Source: Bacteroidia bacterium (GTDB lineage Bacteria > Bacteroidota > Bacteroidia > Flavobacteriales > Flavobacteriaceae). Taken from it: a stretch of DNA of 64,000 bases. Made by a program: the position numbers and the translations under genes. Shown here in pieces: positions 54,377 to 63,280 of the stretch. Every line of letters starts with the position of its first letter. The first letter of the stretch is position 1. The stretch covers positions 62,001 through 126,000 of the forward strand of contig JAUIDI010000009.1 in the NCBI GenBank assembly GCA_030428705.1, read 5' to 3'. The notes under the pieces are model-generated. The model was not told where the DNA came from and did no database searches. It saw nothing but the letters and a program-made list of their open reading frames with translations.

Positions 54377-55093
54377 ATGGAACAATTTCAAATAGAAACT
54401 GCCCAAAACATTACCATCGACCAGAATACGGCGCACCTTGGCGACCGAATGTTGGCCTACATCATCGACAGTTTCATCATTTTGGTCTACACCATATTGA
54501 TGATATGGTTGTTGCTCTCGCTTGAAATCGATTTTTCCGATATGTGGGCACTCTATCTTGTCCTAAGCCTTCCGGCGTTTTTGTATTATGTGCTGCTCGA
54601 GACTTTTATGGATGGCAAGACCATCGGGAAGAGTCTAATGCATATAAGGGTGGTGAAAATAGACGGATCCAAACCTAATTTTTCAAATTACTTTGTGCGA
54701 TGGATACTACGGATAATCGATGTTTCGCTGACTTCAGGAGGGGTAGCAGTCTTGACCATATTGATTCGCGGAAAGGGGCAAAGGGTGGGCGATATCGCCG
54801 CGGGCACCACTGTTATCAGCGAAAAGAAAAGGATTACCTTGAAAGACACCCTATTAAGGGAATTGCCCGAAGATTATACACCAAGGTTTCCACAGGTAAC
54901 GGTTTTCAAGGATCGTGAAATGCAGACGATTAAAGAACTTTTCGACTCGGCCAAGCGGAACGGAAATCATAATGTCATACTTTCGCTAAGCGATCGGATC
55001 AAAAAAGTGGCCGATATTTCTTCTGATTTAAAACCGCTGGAGTTTGTGGATATCGTAGTAAAGGATTATAACTACTATACGCAACAACTCTGA
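54377..55093 (+). CDS. RDD family membrane protein
   Basis: 238-aa protein with RDD membrane helices (NTAHLGDRMLAYIIDSFIILV, VLSLPAFLYYVLLE) and the family motif DGKTIGKSLMHIRVV, then GQRVGDIAAGTTVI. A cytoplasmic tail of about 90 residues follows. RDD genes are the usual divergent partner of the SpoIIM-MoxR cluster; some RDD proteins are ion antiporters. Confidence 0.88.
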   Translation: MEQFQIETAQNITIDQNTAHLGDRMLAYIIDSFIILVYTILMIWLLLSLEIDFSDMWALYLVLSLPAFLYYVLLETFMDGKTIGKSLMHIRVVKIDGSKPNFSNYFVRWILRIIDVSLTSGGVAVLTILIRGKGQRVGDIAAGTTVISEKKRITLKDTLLRELPEDYTPRFPQVTVFKDREMQTIKELFDSAKRNGNHNVILSLSDRIKKVADISSDLKPLEFVDIVVKDYNYYTQQL

Positions 55094-55137
55094 AAAGAGT
55101 CGCAAACCTAAGAGAATACCCAAAAAAAGTATATTTT

Positions 55138-55182
55138 CCAACATCCAACATCCAACATCCAACATCCAACATCCAACATCCA
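55138..55182. repeat. Tandem 7-bp repeat (CCAACAT) ending at a start codon
   Basis: Six perfect copies of CCAACAT (55138-55179) and a partial seventh that runs into the ATG of the TRIC gene at 55183. There is no room left for other leader sequence just before the start. Copy-number change by slippage would shift the distance between promoter and start by 7 bases. Confidence 0.95.
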
Positions 55183-55800
55183 ATGTTCTATTTCACCATC
55201 GACATACTCGGAACCATTTCCTTCGCCATTTCTGGGGTCTTGGTCGCTATGGATAAAAAACTTGACGTGTTCGGGGTTTTTATTATTGCCTTTGTCACAG
55301 CTGTCGGTGGAGGTACGTTGCGCGATATCCTTATTGGAAATACCCCAGTAGGGTGGATGCAAGACTCCATCTATGTCTTTGTGATTTTTGGCGCCGTTAT
55401 CTTTGCGATTTTGTTCCGTAAACGGCTCAAATATTTTAGAAGATCTTTATTTCTATTCGATACCATTGGCATCGGACTTTATACTATGGTCGGAATTGAA
55501 AAAGGACTCCATGCAGGATTGCTCCCGATAATGTGCATTGCCCTAGGGACTATGACGGCGAGCTTTGGAGGCGTTATCAGGGATATTTTGTGCAACGAGA
55601 TTCCTGTAATCTTCAGAAAGGAAATCTATGCAACCGCATGTATCCTAGGAGGGGCCAGCTATTTTTTACTTCGGAAACTTCCAATTGAAGACATTTACGT
55701 CTATATCGGGGCCATTCTGATCGTAATCGGCATTCGGCTACTCGCTGTTATTTTTAAGATATCCTTGCCGAACATCTACAAAGCAGAACAAAAGCATTGA
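55183..55800 (+). CDS. TRIC/UPF0126 family cation channel
   Basis: 205-aa membrane protein with two related halves of three helices. The duplicated motif is visible as FVTAVGGGTLRDILIG and TMTASFGGVIRDILCNEIP. Prokaryotic TRIC proteins form trimeric monovalent cation channels. The N-terminus MFYFTIDILGTISFAISGVL corresponds to the usual family start, so the ATG directly after the tandem repeat is accepted. Confidence 0.93.
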   Translation: MFYFTIDILGTISFAISGVLVAMDKKLDVFGVFIIAFVTAVGGGTLRDILIGNTPVGWMQDSIYVFVIFGAVIFAILFRKRLKYFRRSLFLFDTIGIGLYTMVGIEKGLHAGLLPIMCIALGTMTASFGGVIRDILCNEIPVIFRKEIYATACILGGASYFLLRKLPIEDIYVYIGAILIVIGIRLLAVIFKISLPNIYKAEQKH

Positions 55801-55809
55801 TTATAAAAA

Positions 55810-56526
55810 CTAATCAGGTACCTCGGCCTTTTTTATATAAACATTCTGAAACGGCCAATCACCTTTTCCGACACGTACATTGTTAATCTTGTCCACAACA
55901 TCCATTCCTTCTATGACTTTCCCAAAAGGCGTATAGTCGCCATCCAAATGGTAAGATCCCGGTTCGGTGACCACGATGAAGAATTCGTAGGGAGATGCCA
56001 ACATATGGGGATTGTTGATTTCGCTACTGGGCATCGATAACGTGCCACGATGGTGTTTATAGCCCTTTCTAGTATCGGGTGGCAGCAGGTAACGACCTAT
56101 TTCGCGACGTTTGTTGGCAATGAACTTATCATCTGAATTTCCGCCCTGAATGATAAAATTTTTAACCACCCTATGAAACTGCGAATTATCGAAATACCCC
56201 TTTTTGGTCAGGTATATGAAATTTGCCTTGTGGTAGGGCACATTGTCGTATAATTGCACGGTAAAATTTCCCAAACTGGTCGTCAACCTGACCCTTACGT
56301 TGTTCGGTAGGTCTTTTTGATAATCGAAGAAAAAATCGATGGCATTCTCTTCATCGAGCCTGAAAGCCTCTTCAGGTTCTTTTTTAGATTCTTTTTCTTG
56401 GATAATAGAATCCGTTTTTTGGGTTGTCGGTACTTTTGCGTTCGATTTTTTAGGGGCCTCTTCTTTACAGGCGGCCAAAATAAATAGTGGTAATATTGTA
56501 AATAGAGCGATTCTTTTGAAGTACAT
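55810..56526 (-). CDS. Cyclophilin-type peptidyl-prolyl isomerase, lipoprotein
   Basis: 238-aa periplasmic lipoprotein, lipobox LAAC, start at 56526. After a Lys/Glu-rich linker comes a cyclophilin domain with YHKANFIYLTKKGYFDNSQFHRVVKNFIIQGG (in part) and TPFGKVIEGMDVVDKI. It helps fold envelope proteins. The start codon overlaps that of the divergent NUDIX gene in the single word CATG. A longer frame to 56601 exists but has no signal peptide at its start. Confidence 0.92.
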   Translation of the reverse strand: MYFKRIALFTILPLFILAACKEEAPKKSNAKVPTTQKTDSIIQEKESKKEPEEAFRLDEENAIDFFFDYQKDLPNNVRVRLTTSLGNFTVQLYDNVPYHKANFIYLTKKGYFDNSQFHRVVKNFIIQGGNSDDKFIANKRREIGRYLLPPDTRKGYKHHRGTLSMPSSEINNPHMLASPYEFFIVVTEPGSYHLDGDYTPFGKVIEGMDVVDKINNVRVGKGDWPFQNVYIKKAEVPD

Positions 56527-57166
56527 GGATTTCAATTTATTTTCCCAACGAATACCAAAAATAAAAGATCTGCCATTACCGGGAGAAACTGCCCATTTCA
56601 AAATGGCGCCGGAAATGCGGATGAAATTGATGCAGGAAAGCCGATTGAAAGGTAAAAATCCGAAAAAGGCAGGTGTTATGGCCCTTTTTTATCCGGATTT
56701 CAAGAACGGAACGAAATTGTTGCTCATCCTAAGGAAAACCTACAAAGGCGTCCATTCTAATCAAATAGCCTTTCCTGGCGGCAAAGTAGAAGATGGTGAT
56801 GTCGATTTGGTACATACAGCGCTTCGCGAGACCCATGAAGAAGTGGGCGTGCCACCTGATAAGGTCATGATTTTAAAATCATTGAGTACGGTATACATTC
56901 CCCCTTCAAACTATGAAGTTCAACCTTTTGTCGGAATGTTGGATCGACCCTTGTCTTTTGTACCCCAAGAATCTGAAGTGGAGTCATTGATCGAGGTTTC
57001 CTTAATGGATTTTTTGGACGATGGATTGATTTTCAACCAAAAATTGACCACTTCTTATGCAACGAACATTGAGGTACCTACCTTTAAACTAAATGGTTAC
57101 ACCGTATGGGGCGCCACGGCCATGATGCTCAGCGAGATCAAGGAACTTTTGAAACAAGTATTGTAA
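56525..57166 (+). CDS. NUDIX hydrolase, CoA pyrophosphatase-like
   Basis: 213-aa cytoplasmic enzyme. The Nudix box is GGKVEDGDVDLVHTALRETHEEVG (in part), with HSNQIAFPGG before it, the CoA/NudL-type signature. The N-terminus MDFNLFSQRIPKI and HFKMAPEMR fits the family, so the ATG at 56525 is chosen over longer frames. It starts head to head with the PPIase gene, the two start codons sharing two bases. Confidence 0.92.
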   Translation: MDFNLFSQRIPKIKDLPLPGETAHFKMAPEMRMKLMQESRLKGKNPKKAGVMALFYPDFKNGTKLLLILRKTYKGVHSNQIAFPGGKVEDGDVDLVHTALRETHEEVGVPPDKVMILKSLSTVYIPPSNYEVQPFVGMLDRPLSFVPQESEVESLIEVSLMDFLDDGLIFNQKLTTSYATNIEVPTFKLNGYTVWGATAMMLSEIKELLKQVL

Positions 57167-57191
57167 TCGGTAATTCGTATTTTAGCACCCT

Positions 57192-58007
57192 ATGGCTTTG
57201 TTCAAGGAAAATCCGTTCGGACATATTTTATTCCTAAAGAAATGGCTCATCCGCATTATGGGGCTGATTACCCATCAACGTTATAATGGCTTTAATTCCT
57301 TGGAAATAGAAGGCTCTCAGGTCTTAAGGAACCTGCCTGATAAGAATGTCCTTTTCGTGAGCAACCACCAGACTTATTTTGCCGATGTGGTGGCGATGTT
57401 CCATGTGTTCAATGCAAGCCTTAACGGCCGCGATGACACTATCAAGAACGTAAGTTACCTCTGGAAACCGAAACTGAACGTGTACTATGTAGCCGCTGCT
57501 GAGACCATGAAGAAAAACTTTCTCACCAAGGTCTTCGCCTATGCAGGGGCGATTTCGGTCGAACGGACCTGGCGAGCCGATGGAAAAGAGGTCAATCGGC
57601 AAGTAAAGATGAGCGATATTTCAAATATCGGGCGGGCCTTGGACGATGGATGGGTCATTACCTTTCCGCAAGGCACTACCACACCATGGAAGCCCTTAAG
57701 AAAAGGCACGGCGCACATCATCAAAAAATATAAACCAATTGTGGTTCCCGTAGTCATCGATGGTTTTCGCCGCTCGTTCGACAAAAAAGGATTGCGCATC
57801 AAGAAAAAAGGAATTCTACAATCGATGGTAATAAAAGAACCGTTGAATATCGATTATGAGAACGAATCGAACGAGTCGATTATCGAAAAACTCGAATATG
57901 CCATCGAACAGCATCCTTCATTTCTTAAGGTAATCCCGGAAGAAGAACTTTTAGCCTATGAGCAAGAGAACGAACTCAGAAGATATCGCAATCGCAAGAA
58001 GGTCTAG
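57192..58007 (+). CDS. 1-acyl-glycerol-3-phosphate acyltransferase-like (PlsC family)
   Basis: 271-aa membrane-associated acyltransferase. The catalytic HX4D motif is NHQTYFAD and the glycerol-phosphate motif is FPQGTTT in place of the usual FPEGTRS, a variant seen in a flavobacterial subfamily. Likely acts in phospholipid or ornithine/flavolipid synthesis; the acceptor is not certain. Starts 25 bases after NUDIX; overlaps the convergent membrane gene by 4 bases. Confidence 0.88.
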   Translation: MALFKENPFGHILFLKKWLIRIMGLITHQRYNGFNSLEIEGSQVLRNLPDKNVLFVSNHQTYFADVVAMFHVFNASLNGRDDTIKNVSYLWKPKLNVYYVAAAETMKKNFLTKVFAYAGAISVERTWRADGKEVNRQVKMSDISNIGRALDDGWVITFPQGTTTPWKPLRKGTAHIIKKYKPIVVPVVIDGFRRSFDKKGLRIKKKGILQSMVIKEPLNIDYENESNESIIEKLEYAIEQHPSFLKVIPEEELLAYEQENELRRYRNRKKV

Positions 58008-58657
58008 ACTTCTATTTGTTCGAGTTCGTTATAGTTTTTCTTGAGTTTTCGTAAAAGTCTACCATAAAGTAAAAAGTAAATTCCGCCGATGAAAGCCGTA
58101 AAGCAAAATCCTAGTATCAAAACGCTCCAAATAAAAGACCTTTTCAACCTTTCAGGGGAAACATTTTGAGGAACTTCGGTATGCATCGAATCGAACAAAA
58201 CACTAAGGTCTTCACTTATGTATATGGCAAATGCAGCCGATACAAAAGAAAAAAACAGTAACGATAGGGAGAAAATTATATAATATTTAACCGATGCCCT
58301 GGTCTTTATAATCTTCCGCATCAATTTTTTTGCATCTTCCAATACGGATATTTCCTTATATCTTTTATAAAACTGGGCGATAAAATAGAAGACGATAACA
58401 TACTGAACAACTGTCAAGCCGATAATATAGTTGCTCATCCCTAGGCTTTCATATATTGCCCAACTCGTTTTTGCAGAGGGTAACAAATAGAGAAGGTGGG
58501 GCAGTATAAATTCCAAAATACTTATAATCAATATCCACTTAACGATAGAAGAAGATTTCTTCCAGATCATTTTATGAATTTCCGCGTGCGACAACTTTGG
58601 AAGATATGCTTCCTTTTTCTGCCAATCTTTTTTCAATAACTCCAGTTCGTCCATCAT
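58004..58657 (-). CDS. Four-helix membrane protein, probable anti-sigma partner
   Basis: 217-aa protein with a cytoplasmic N-terminus (about 36 residues, acidic/basic helix) and four membrane helices (about 38-58, 75-95, 121-145, 170-192). It starts 4 bases after the sigma factor stop. No zinc-binding anti-sigma motif is present. Location and topology suggest control of the sigma factor, which is an inference. Confidence 0.7.
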   Translation of the reverse strand: MMDELELLKKDWQKKEAYLPKLSHAEIHKMIWKKSSSIVKWILIISILEFILPHLLYLLPSAKTSWAIYESLGMSNYIIGLTVVQYVIVFYFIAQFYKRYKEISVLEDAKKLMRKIIKTRASVKYYIIFSLSLLFFSFVSAAFAIYISEDLSVLFDSMHTEVPQNVSPERLKRSFIWSVLILGFCFTAFIGGIYFLLYGRLLRKLKKNYNELEQIEV

Positions 58658-58661
58658 AACC

Positions 58662-59156
58662 CTACGGATTCAATATGGTTCTTAATTTATTTTTGATACG
58701 GTTCATCTTGACCCGTGCATTGACTTCTGTAATACCCAAGGTTTCCGATATTTCAGAATAGTCCCTATCCTCCAAATACAGAAAAACAAGGGCTTTATCG
58801 ATATCGCCCAATTGCTTTATGGCATTGTACATCAGTTTTAGCTGTTGTTCTTCGGTTTCATCATATTCGTCGGCCTTGATTTTAAAGATTACCGATTCAT
58901 AATCCTGCGTCTGAACCCTTTTCTTTGATTTTCGATACATCGTAATGGCCGTGTTCAAGGCCACACGGTACATCCATGTACTAAACTTCGAATCGCCCCG
59001 AAACTTGGGGTAAGCCTTCCATAGTTGTATCGTAATCTCTTGAAACAGATCGTTATGCGAGTCGCGGTCATTTGTGTACAGGGTACAGACCTTATGAACA
59101 ATATTCTGATTGTTCTCAAGCTCGGTAACAAATCTGTTTTCGAGTTCTTTGTTCAA
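58662..59156 (-). CDS. ECF-type RNA polymerase sigma factor
   Basis: 164-aa sigma factor with region 2 (DLFQEITIQLWKAYPKFRGD, FSTWMYRVALNTAI) and region 4 (YLEDRDYSEISETLGITEVNARVKMNRIKNKL, in part). No region 3, as expected for ECF type. Paired with the membrane protein downstream. The 157 bases before its start contain a 13-bp inverted repeat. Confidence 0.92.
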   Translation of the reverse strand: MNKELENRFVTELENNQNIVHKVCTLYTNDRDSHNDLFQEITIQLWKAYPKFRGDSKFSTWMYRVALNTAITMYRKSKKRVQTQDYESVIFKIKADEYDETEEQQLKLMYNAIKQLGDIDKALVFLYLEDRDYSEISETLGITEVNARVKMNRIKNKLRTILNP

Positions 59157-59239
59157 ATTGTGATTGGTAGGTTGTTGTTACAGGTTAGTAGCGTTTTCTT
59201 TCTTTTTGTTACGCAAAGAACCTATTTATCAGAAAACAA

Positions 59240-59304
59240 CCCTCGAACACAAGCAAAAAGTTCAGAGACTTCTATAAATATGTTGTCATATTTGTGTTCG
59301 AGGG
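59240..59304. repeat. 13-bp perfect inverted repeat, 39-base spacer
   Basis: CCCTCGAACACAA (59240-59252) and TTGTGTTCGAGGG (59292-59304). It lies between the stop of the M20 gene and the start of the sigma factor gene, both on the reverse strand. It may end the M20 transcript, though no long T-run follows, or be a binding site. Confidence 0.8.
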
Positions 59305-59313
59305 ACTACTGGT

Positions 59314-60741
59314 TTAATTTCTATAATCCAGTGCAGGGGCCCTATCGCCCAATAGCGGAATGTATTTAAAGTCAGCTCCCCTGGCTTCCAAAAATTCGGC
59401 CCTCGCCTTACTTACAAGGGCGGGGTTTTTGAAAAGGTCTATGGCCGTCAAGGTCAGGGTCTTTGCGGCAACCATCATTCCTTTTTTACCGATGGAAGTA
59501 CCTCCGGCGGCGACCGCTTGCCAGCTGTGTGCCGGTGTGCCGGGCACCCAGGTGGCCGTACCCATACCAACGGTCGGAACGGTAAAGCTTACATCGCCGA
59601 CATCGGTAGACCCATAGGCCCTTGCTTCCGTTTTATACGGTTGAACGTTCTTTGCAGTTTCAAGATCGACCCCTTTCTGACCGAGGCTTTTTGCGATTTT
59701 ATCGGCAAATTCTTTTTCTTCGGGGGAATATTCAATACCGCCTATTTTGGAAAGGTTGTCATGCATTAATTTTTGTAAGGTCAGGTTGGGCAATAATTCA
59801 TGTGTGCCTCCAATCATTTCGTAGTCCATAGTTGTTCCCGTACCCAAAGCGGCACCTTCGGCAGCTTTGATGATCCGGTCAAAAATGTCGATGACAACAT
59901 CTCGTTTTCCATGACGGGCATAGTAGTAGACTTCGGCAAAATCAGGAACTACATTTGGGGCCTTTCCACCGTCGGTAATGACGTAGTGGATTCTCGCTTC
60001 TTGGGGAATGTGTTCGCGCATCATATTGACCATAACATTCATTGCTTCAACACCGTCCAGTGCGGAACGCCCCCTTTCTGGAGCCCCTGCCGCGTGGGCC
60101 GAAACACCGTGGAACCGAAATTTGGCCGATTTATTGGCCAAAGCGGCCCCGGCACTTGCCGCGTTCTGCGAACTTGGATGCCAATGCAGCGCAATATCGA
60201 CGTCGTCGAAAAGACCCTCGCGTACCATATAGACTTTGCCCGAACCGCCTTCTTCGGCCGGTGTTCCGTAAAAGCGGATCGTACCCTTGGCCTTATTGGC
60301 GACCATCCAATCTTTGGTTGCGATAGCGGCGGCAGTAGAGGCAGTACCGAACAAATGATGGCCACAGGCATGGCCGGCGGCCTTTCCGGCCGATTTTTTT
60401 TCTGGAACGGCTTCCTGCGAAAGTCCTGGAAGTGCATCGTACTCGCCCATGATGCCGATTATGGGCGAACCTGAACCGAATTCGGCGATAAAGGCGGTCG
60501 GAATTCCTGCCACCCCTTTTTTGATAGTAAACCCGGCATCCGACAAGGTTTTTTGCAATAATGCGCTACTTTTTTCCTCTAGGTAGCCCATTTCGGCCAA
60601 ATTCCAAATCTCCTGTGCTATGTCGCCATAAGTTTCGGATTTTTGGTCAAGTTTTTTTATGATATCGTCTGCATTTTTTTGCGCCGAGGCGTAATGTATT
60701 GTGTATAATGCAATGGTAAAAGCCAACAGTGTTTTCCTCAT
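59314..60741 (-). CDS. M20 family amidohydrolase (AbgB-like), exported
   Basis: 475-aa protein with a signal peptide ending HYASAQ. The M20D core has GIMGEYDALPGLSQE, GHACGHHLFG (metal ligands), TPAEEGGSGK (catalytic Glu) and the lid domain with FRFHGVSAHAAGAPERGRSAL. The group includes aminobenzoyl-glutamate and indole-3-acetyl-amino-acid hydrolases; the signal peptide puts it in the periplasm. Substrate unknown. Confidence 0.92.
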   Translation of the reverse strand: MRKTLLAFTIALYTIHYASAQKNADDIIKKLDQKSETYGDIAQEIWNLAEMGYLEEKSSALLQKTLSDAGFTIKKGVAGIPTAFIAEFGSGSPIIGIMGEYDALPGLSQEAVPEKKSAGKAAGHACGHHLFGTASTAAAIATKDWMVANKAKGTIRFYGTPAEEGGSGKVYMVREGLFDDVDIALHWHPSSQNAASAGAALANKSAKFRFHGVSAHAAGAPERGRSALDGVEAMNVMVNMMREHIPQEARIHYVITDGGKAPNVVPDFAEVYYYARHGKRDVVIDIFDRIIKAAEGAALGTGTTMDYEMIGGTHELLPNLTLQKLMHDNLSKIGGIEYSPEEKEFADKIAKSLGQKGVDLETAKNVQPYKTEARAYGSTDVGDVSFTVPTVGMGTATWVPGTPAHSWQAVAAGGTSIGKKGMMVAAKTLTLTAIDLFKNPALVSKARAEFLEARGADFKYIPLLGDRAPALDYRN

Positions 60742-60817
60742 TTTATCATGGTTTTAAAAATCAATCCCTAAATATAATCAAACGGTTATTCTTTCCCCTA
60801 GATTATAAACGTTTGTT

Positions 60818-60825
60818 TAGTTTTG
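60818..60825 (+). promoter_or_regulatory. -7 box of the NADH dehydrogenase gene (TAGTTTTG)
   Basis: Perfect TAnnTTTG match ending 17 bases before the ATG, the same short distance as for mnmA and the TPR-kinase gene. Confidence 0.5.
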
Positions 60826-60841
60826 CAAGAGAATATTAATT

Positions 60842-62137
60842 ATGAACATTCCAAAGTCAAACTACCCTCGAATCGTAATAATCGGTGGTGGGTTCGCGGG
60901 TATTTCCCTCGCTAAAAAGTTAAGTGGAAAAGAAGTTCAGGTCGTACTTCTCGATAAGCATAACTACCATAATTTTCAACCTTTGCTTTACCAAGTTTCG
61001 ACTGGAGGATTGGAACCCGACTCCATTGCCTATCCGATTCGAAAAGTATTGAAAGATTTTCCGAATTTTTATTTCAGATTGGCGAACGTATCCAAAGTAC
61101 TTACAGACAAAAAGATGTTGGAGACCGACATCGGTAATCTGAGCTATGATTACCTGGTCTTGGCCACGGGGTCGGAAACCAATTTTTTTGGAAATGTCGA
61201 AATGGAGAAAAACAGTATGGCCATGAAGACCATACCACAATCGCTGAATCTTCGGAGCCTCATTCTTGAAAATTTTGAACAGGCCCTTTTGACCGATGAG
61301 ATGCACGAACGTGATGCCTTGATGAATTTCGTTATCGTCGGGGGCGGACCGACCGGTGTCGAACTGGCAGGTGCCTTGGCGGAAATAAAAAAAGGAATAT
61401 TGCCCAAGGATTATCCTGATCTCGACACGCGCAGGGTGCAGATTAACCTTATTCAGGCAAGTGACCGTATTTTGAAGGAAATGAGCGAACAAGCCTCAAA
61501 AAAGGCTGAGGATTTCTTGGAAAAACTGGGCGTTCAGATTTGGAAGAATACACGGGTTACCGGTTACGATGGCAAGACGGTGACTACAATGACCGAGGGC
61601 TTGACCTTTGAAACAGCGACCCTTGTCTGGGCTGCCGGAGTCCAAGGTGCCTTGGTCAACGGGCTTGATGCAAAAGATATCGTAGTACGTGGCAATCGTC
61701 TTAAAGTCAACGAGTTCAATCAGGTGGAAGGACATCCAGAGATTTTTGCCGTCGGTGATGTGGCCAGCATCGTTACCGAAGAAAACCCGTGTGGTCATCC
61801 CATGATGGCACAACCGGCTATACAGCAAGGAAGAAATTTAGGTGAGAACCTGGTTCGCCTTATAAACGGAAAACCTTTGAAACCTTTCGTGTACAAGGAT
61901 AAGGGAAGCATGGCGACCATAGGGCGTAATAAGGCCGTAGTCGATTTGCCCAATTTCAGGTTTCAGGGTGTATTTGCCTGGTTTGTCTGGATGTTCGTCC
62001 ATCTTTTTTTTCTGATCGGGTTTAGGAACAGAATGGTGGTATTTGTTAATTGGGTCTACAATTATGTACGCTTTGACCGTGAGGCGCGGTTGATTATTCG
62101 CCCTTATAAAAAGGATTATTCGGCTTTTAAGGATTAG
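60842..62137 (+). CDS. ndh: Type II NADH dehydrogenase-like FAD oxidoreductase
   Basis: 431-aa membrane-associated flavoprotein. FAD-binding GGGFAGISLAKKL at the N-terminus, YDYLVLATGSETNFFG, NADH-binding VIVGGGPTGVELAGAL, and FAVGDVASI for the second FAD site. The last 80 residues contain a hydrophobic segment (VFAWFVWMFVHLFFLIGF) and a basic tail that should bind it to the inner membrane. Transfers electrons from NADH to quinone without proton pumping. Confidence 0.92.
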   Translation: MNIPKSNYPRIVIIGGGFAGISLAKKLSGKEVQVVLLDKHNYHNFQPLLYQVSTGGLEPDSIAYPIRKVLKDFPNFYFRLANVSKVLTDKKMLETDIGNLSYDYLVLATGSETNFFGNVEMEKNSMAMKTIPQSLNLRSLILENFEQALLTDEMHERDALMNFVIVGGGPTGVELAGALAEIKKGILPKDYPDLDTRRVQINLIQASDRILKEMSEQASKKAEDFLEKLGVQIWKNTRVTGYDGKTVTTMTEGLTFETATLVWAAGVQGALVNGLDAKDIVVRGNRLKVNEFNQVEGHPEIFAVGDVASIVTEENPCGHPMMAQPAIQQGRNLGENLVRLINGKPLKPFVYKDKGSMATIGRNKAVVDLPNFRFQGVFAWFVWMFVHLFFLIGFRNRMVVFVNWVYNYVRFDREARLIIRPYKKDYSAFKD

Positions 62138-62153
62138 GCAAAGGGTATTTAAA

Positions 62154-63050
62154 TCAATTCCTCGGATGGTATTTATGCATCACTTCGGTCAGATGTGTAC
62201 GGTCGACATGCATATATACTTCGGTAGTGGTAATACTTTCGTGACCTAACATTTGTTGAATGGCCCGAAGGTCAGCACCATTTTCCAATAAATGTGTGGC
62301 GAAAGAGTGTCGAAAGGTGTGTGGACTAATGGTCTTCTTCAATCCGATTGTCTTGGCCAGTTCTTTGATAATGGTAAAAATCATGGCCCGGGTCAAATTT
62401 TTGCCCCTTCGATTCAAGAAAAGAATATCTTCAAAGCCTTTCTGAACCTTTTGGTGGACCCTAATTTCTTTTCTATAGATATCGATATACTTTTTGTTGA
62501 TCGAACTAATAGGAACGAACCGCTGTTTGTCGCCTTTGCCGGTTACCTTTATGAAATCCTCCTCAAAATAAAGATCGGAGATTCGTAGACCGGTCAATTC
62601 GGATACCCGTAGTCCACAGCCATAAAGGGTTTCCAGAATAGCCCGGTTGCGCTCGCCTTCGGGTTTTGAAAGGTCGATGGCACCGATTAGTTCGTTGATC
62701 TCGGTTTCCGACAAGGTATCCGGTAGTTTGCGTCCGATCTTTGGCGAATCGATAAGATCCATGGGGTTGTCCTCACGGTAATCCTCAAAAACAAGATAGT
62801 TGAAAAAGCTCTTGAGACCAGAAATAATGCGTGCCTGGGACCTTGGATTCAAAGTTTTGGCTACCTCATAGATGAATTTTTGGGCAATCTCCTTCGATAG
62901 GTTGACGGGGTTTTCGACGATTTCATTATCCTCTAAAAAAAGAACGAGCTTTTCAATATCCAATATATAGTTTGTAATGGAGTTTTGCGATAGACCACGC
63001 TCGATCTTGAGGTAATGCCGATAATCCGCTATTGCCTTGGTCCAGTTCAT
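62154..63050 (-). CDS. xerD: Site-specific tyrosine recombinase XerD
   Basis: 298-aa tyrosine recombinase for chromosome dimer resolution. SAM-like N-terminal domain (YLKIERGLSQNSITNYILDI), catalytic residues in TLYGCGLRVSELTGL (Arg), SPHTFRHSFATHLLENGADL (His, Arg), LGHESITTTEVYMHV (His, Tyr). Length and motifs are those of housekeeping XerD, not a phage integrase. No attachment-site repeats were seen nearby. Confidence 0.92.
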   Translation of the reverse strand: MNWTKAIADYRHYLKIERGLSQNSITNYILDIEKLVLFLEDNEIVENPVNLSKEIAQKFIYEVAKTLNPRSQARIISGLKSFFNYLVFEDYREDNPMDLIDSPKIGRKLPDTLSETEINELIGAIDLSKPEGERNRAILETLYGCGLRVSELTGLRISDLYFEEDFIKVTGKGDKQRFVPISSINKKYIDIYRKEIRVHQKVQKGFEDILFLNRRGKNLTRAMIFTIIKELAKTIGLKKTISPHTFRHSFATHLLENGADLRAIQQMLGHESITTTEVYMHVDRTHLTEVMHKYHPRN

Positions 63051-63280
63051 AATGTAAATATACAGTGCAATGCCTTTTCTAAAAAGATAGGATATACACC
63101 GATGGGTTTTTAGCAGGTCGCGATAATTGTATCCGTCGTCGAAACAGGAATAACGAGAATTCGCTCCTCAATTTTTAACAGCATATATTACTATCTGTAA
63201 ATCAATAAGTTATAAATATGGCACCGTATTTGTAATTGGCCTGATGAAATTAATTATATCACTTTAAACACTACACTATT

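Noticed and set aside
55108-55362. Reverse-strand open frame with a repeated LDVGCWM peptide
   Set aside because: It is only the translation of the CCAACAT tandem repeat and the antisense of the TRIC gene.
59800-60474. Long open frames opposite to the M20, M14 and DUF1080 genes
   Set aside because: They lie fully inside well-supported genes on the other strand, show no family features and have no start context of their own.
62154-63050. Tyrosine recombinase as sign of an integrated element
   Set aside because: Length and motifs are those of housekeeping XerD, and no attachment repeats, phage or transfer genes lie nearby.
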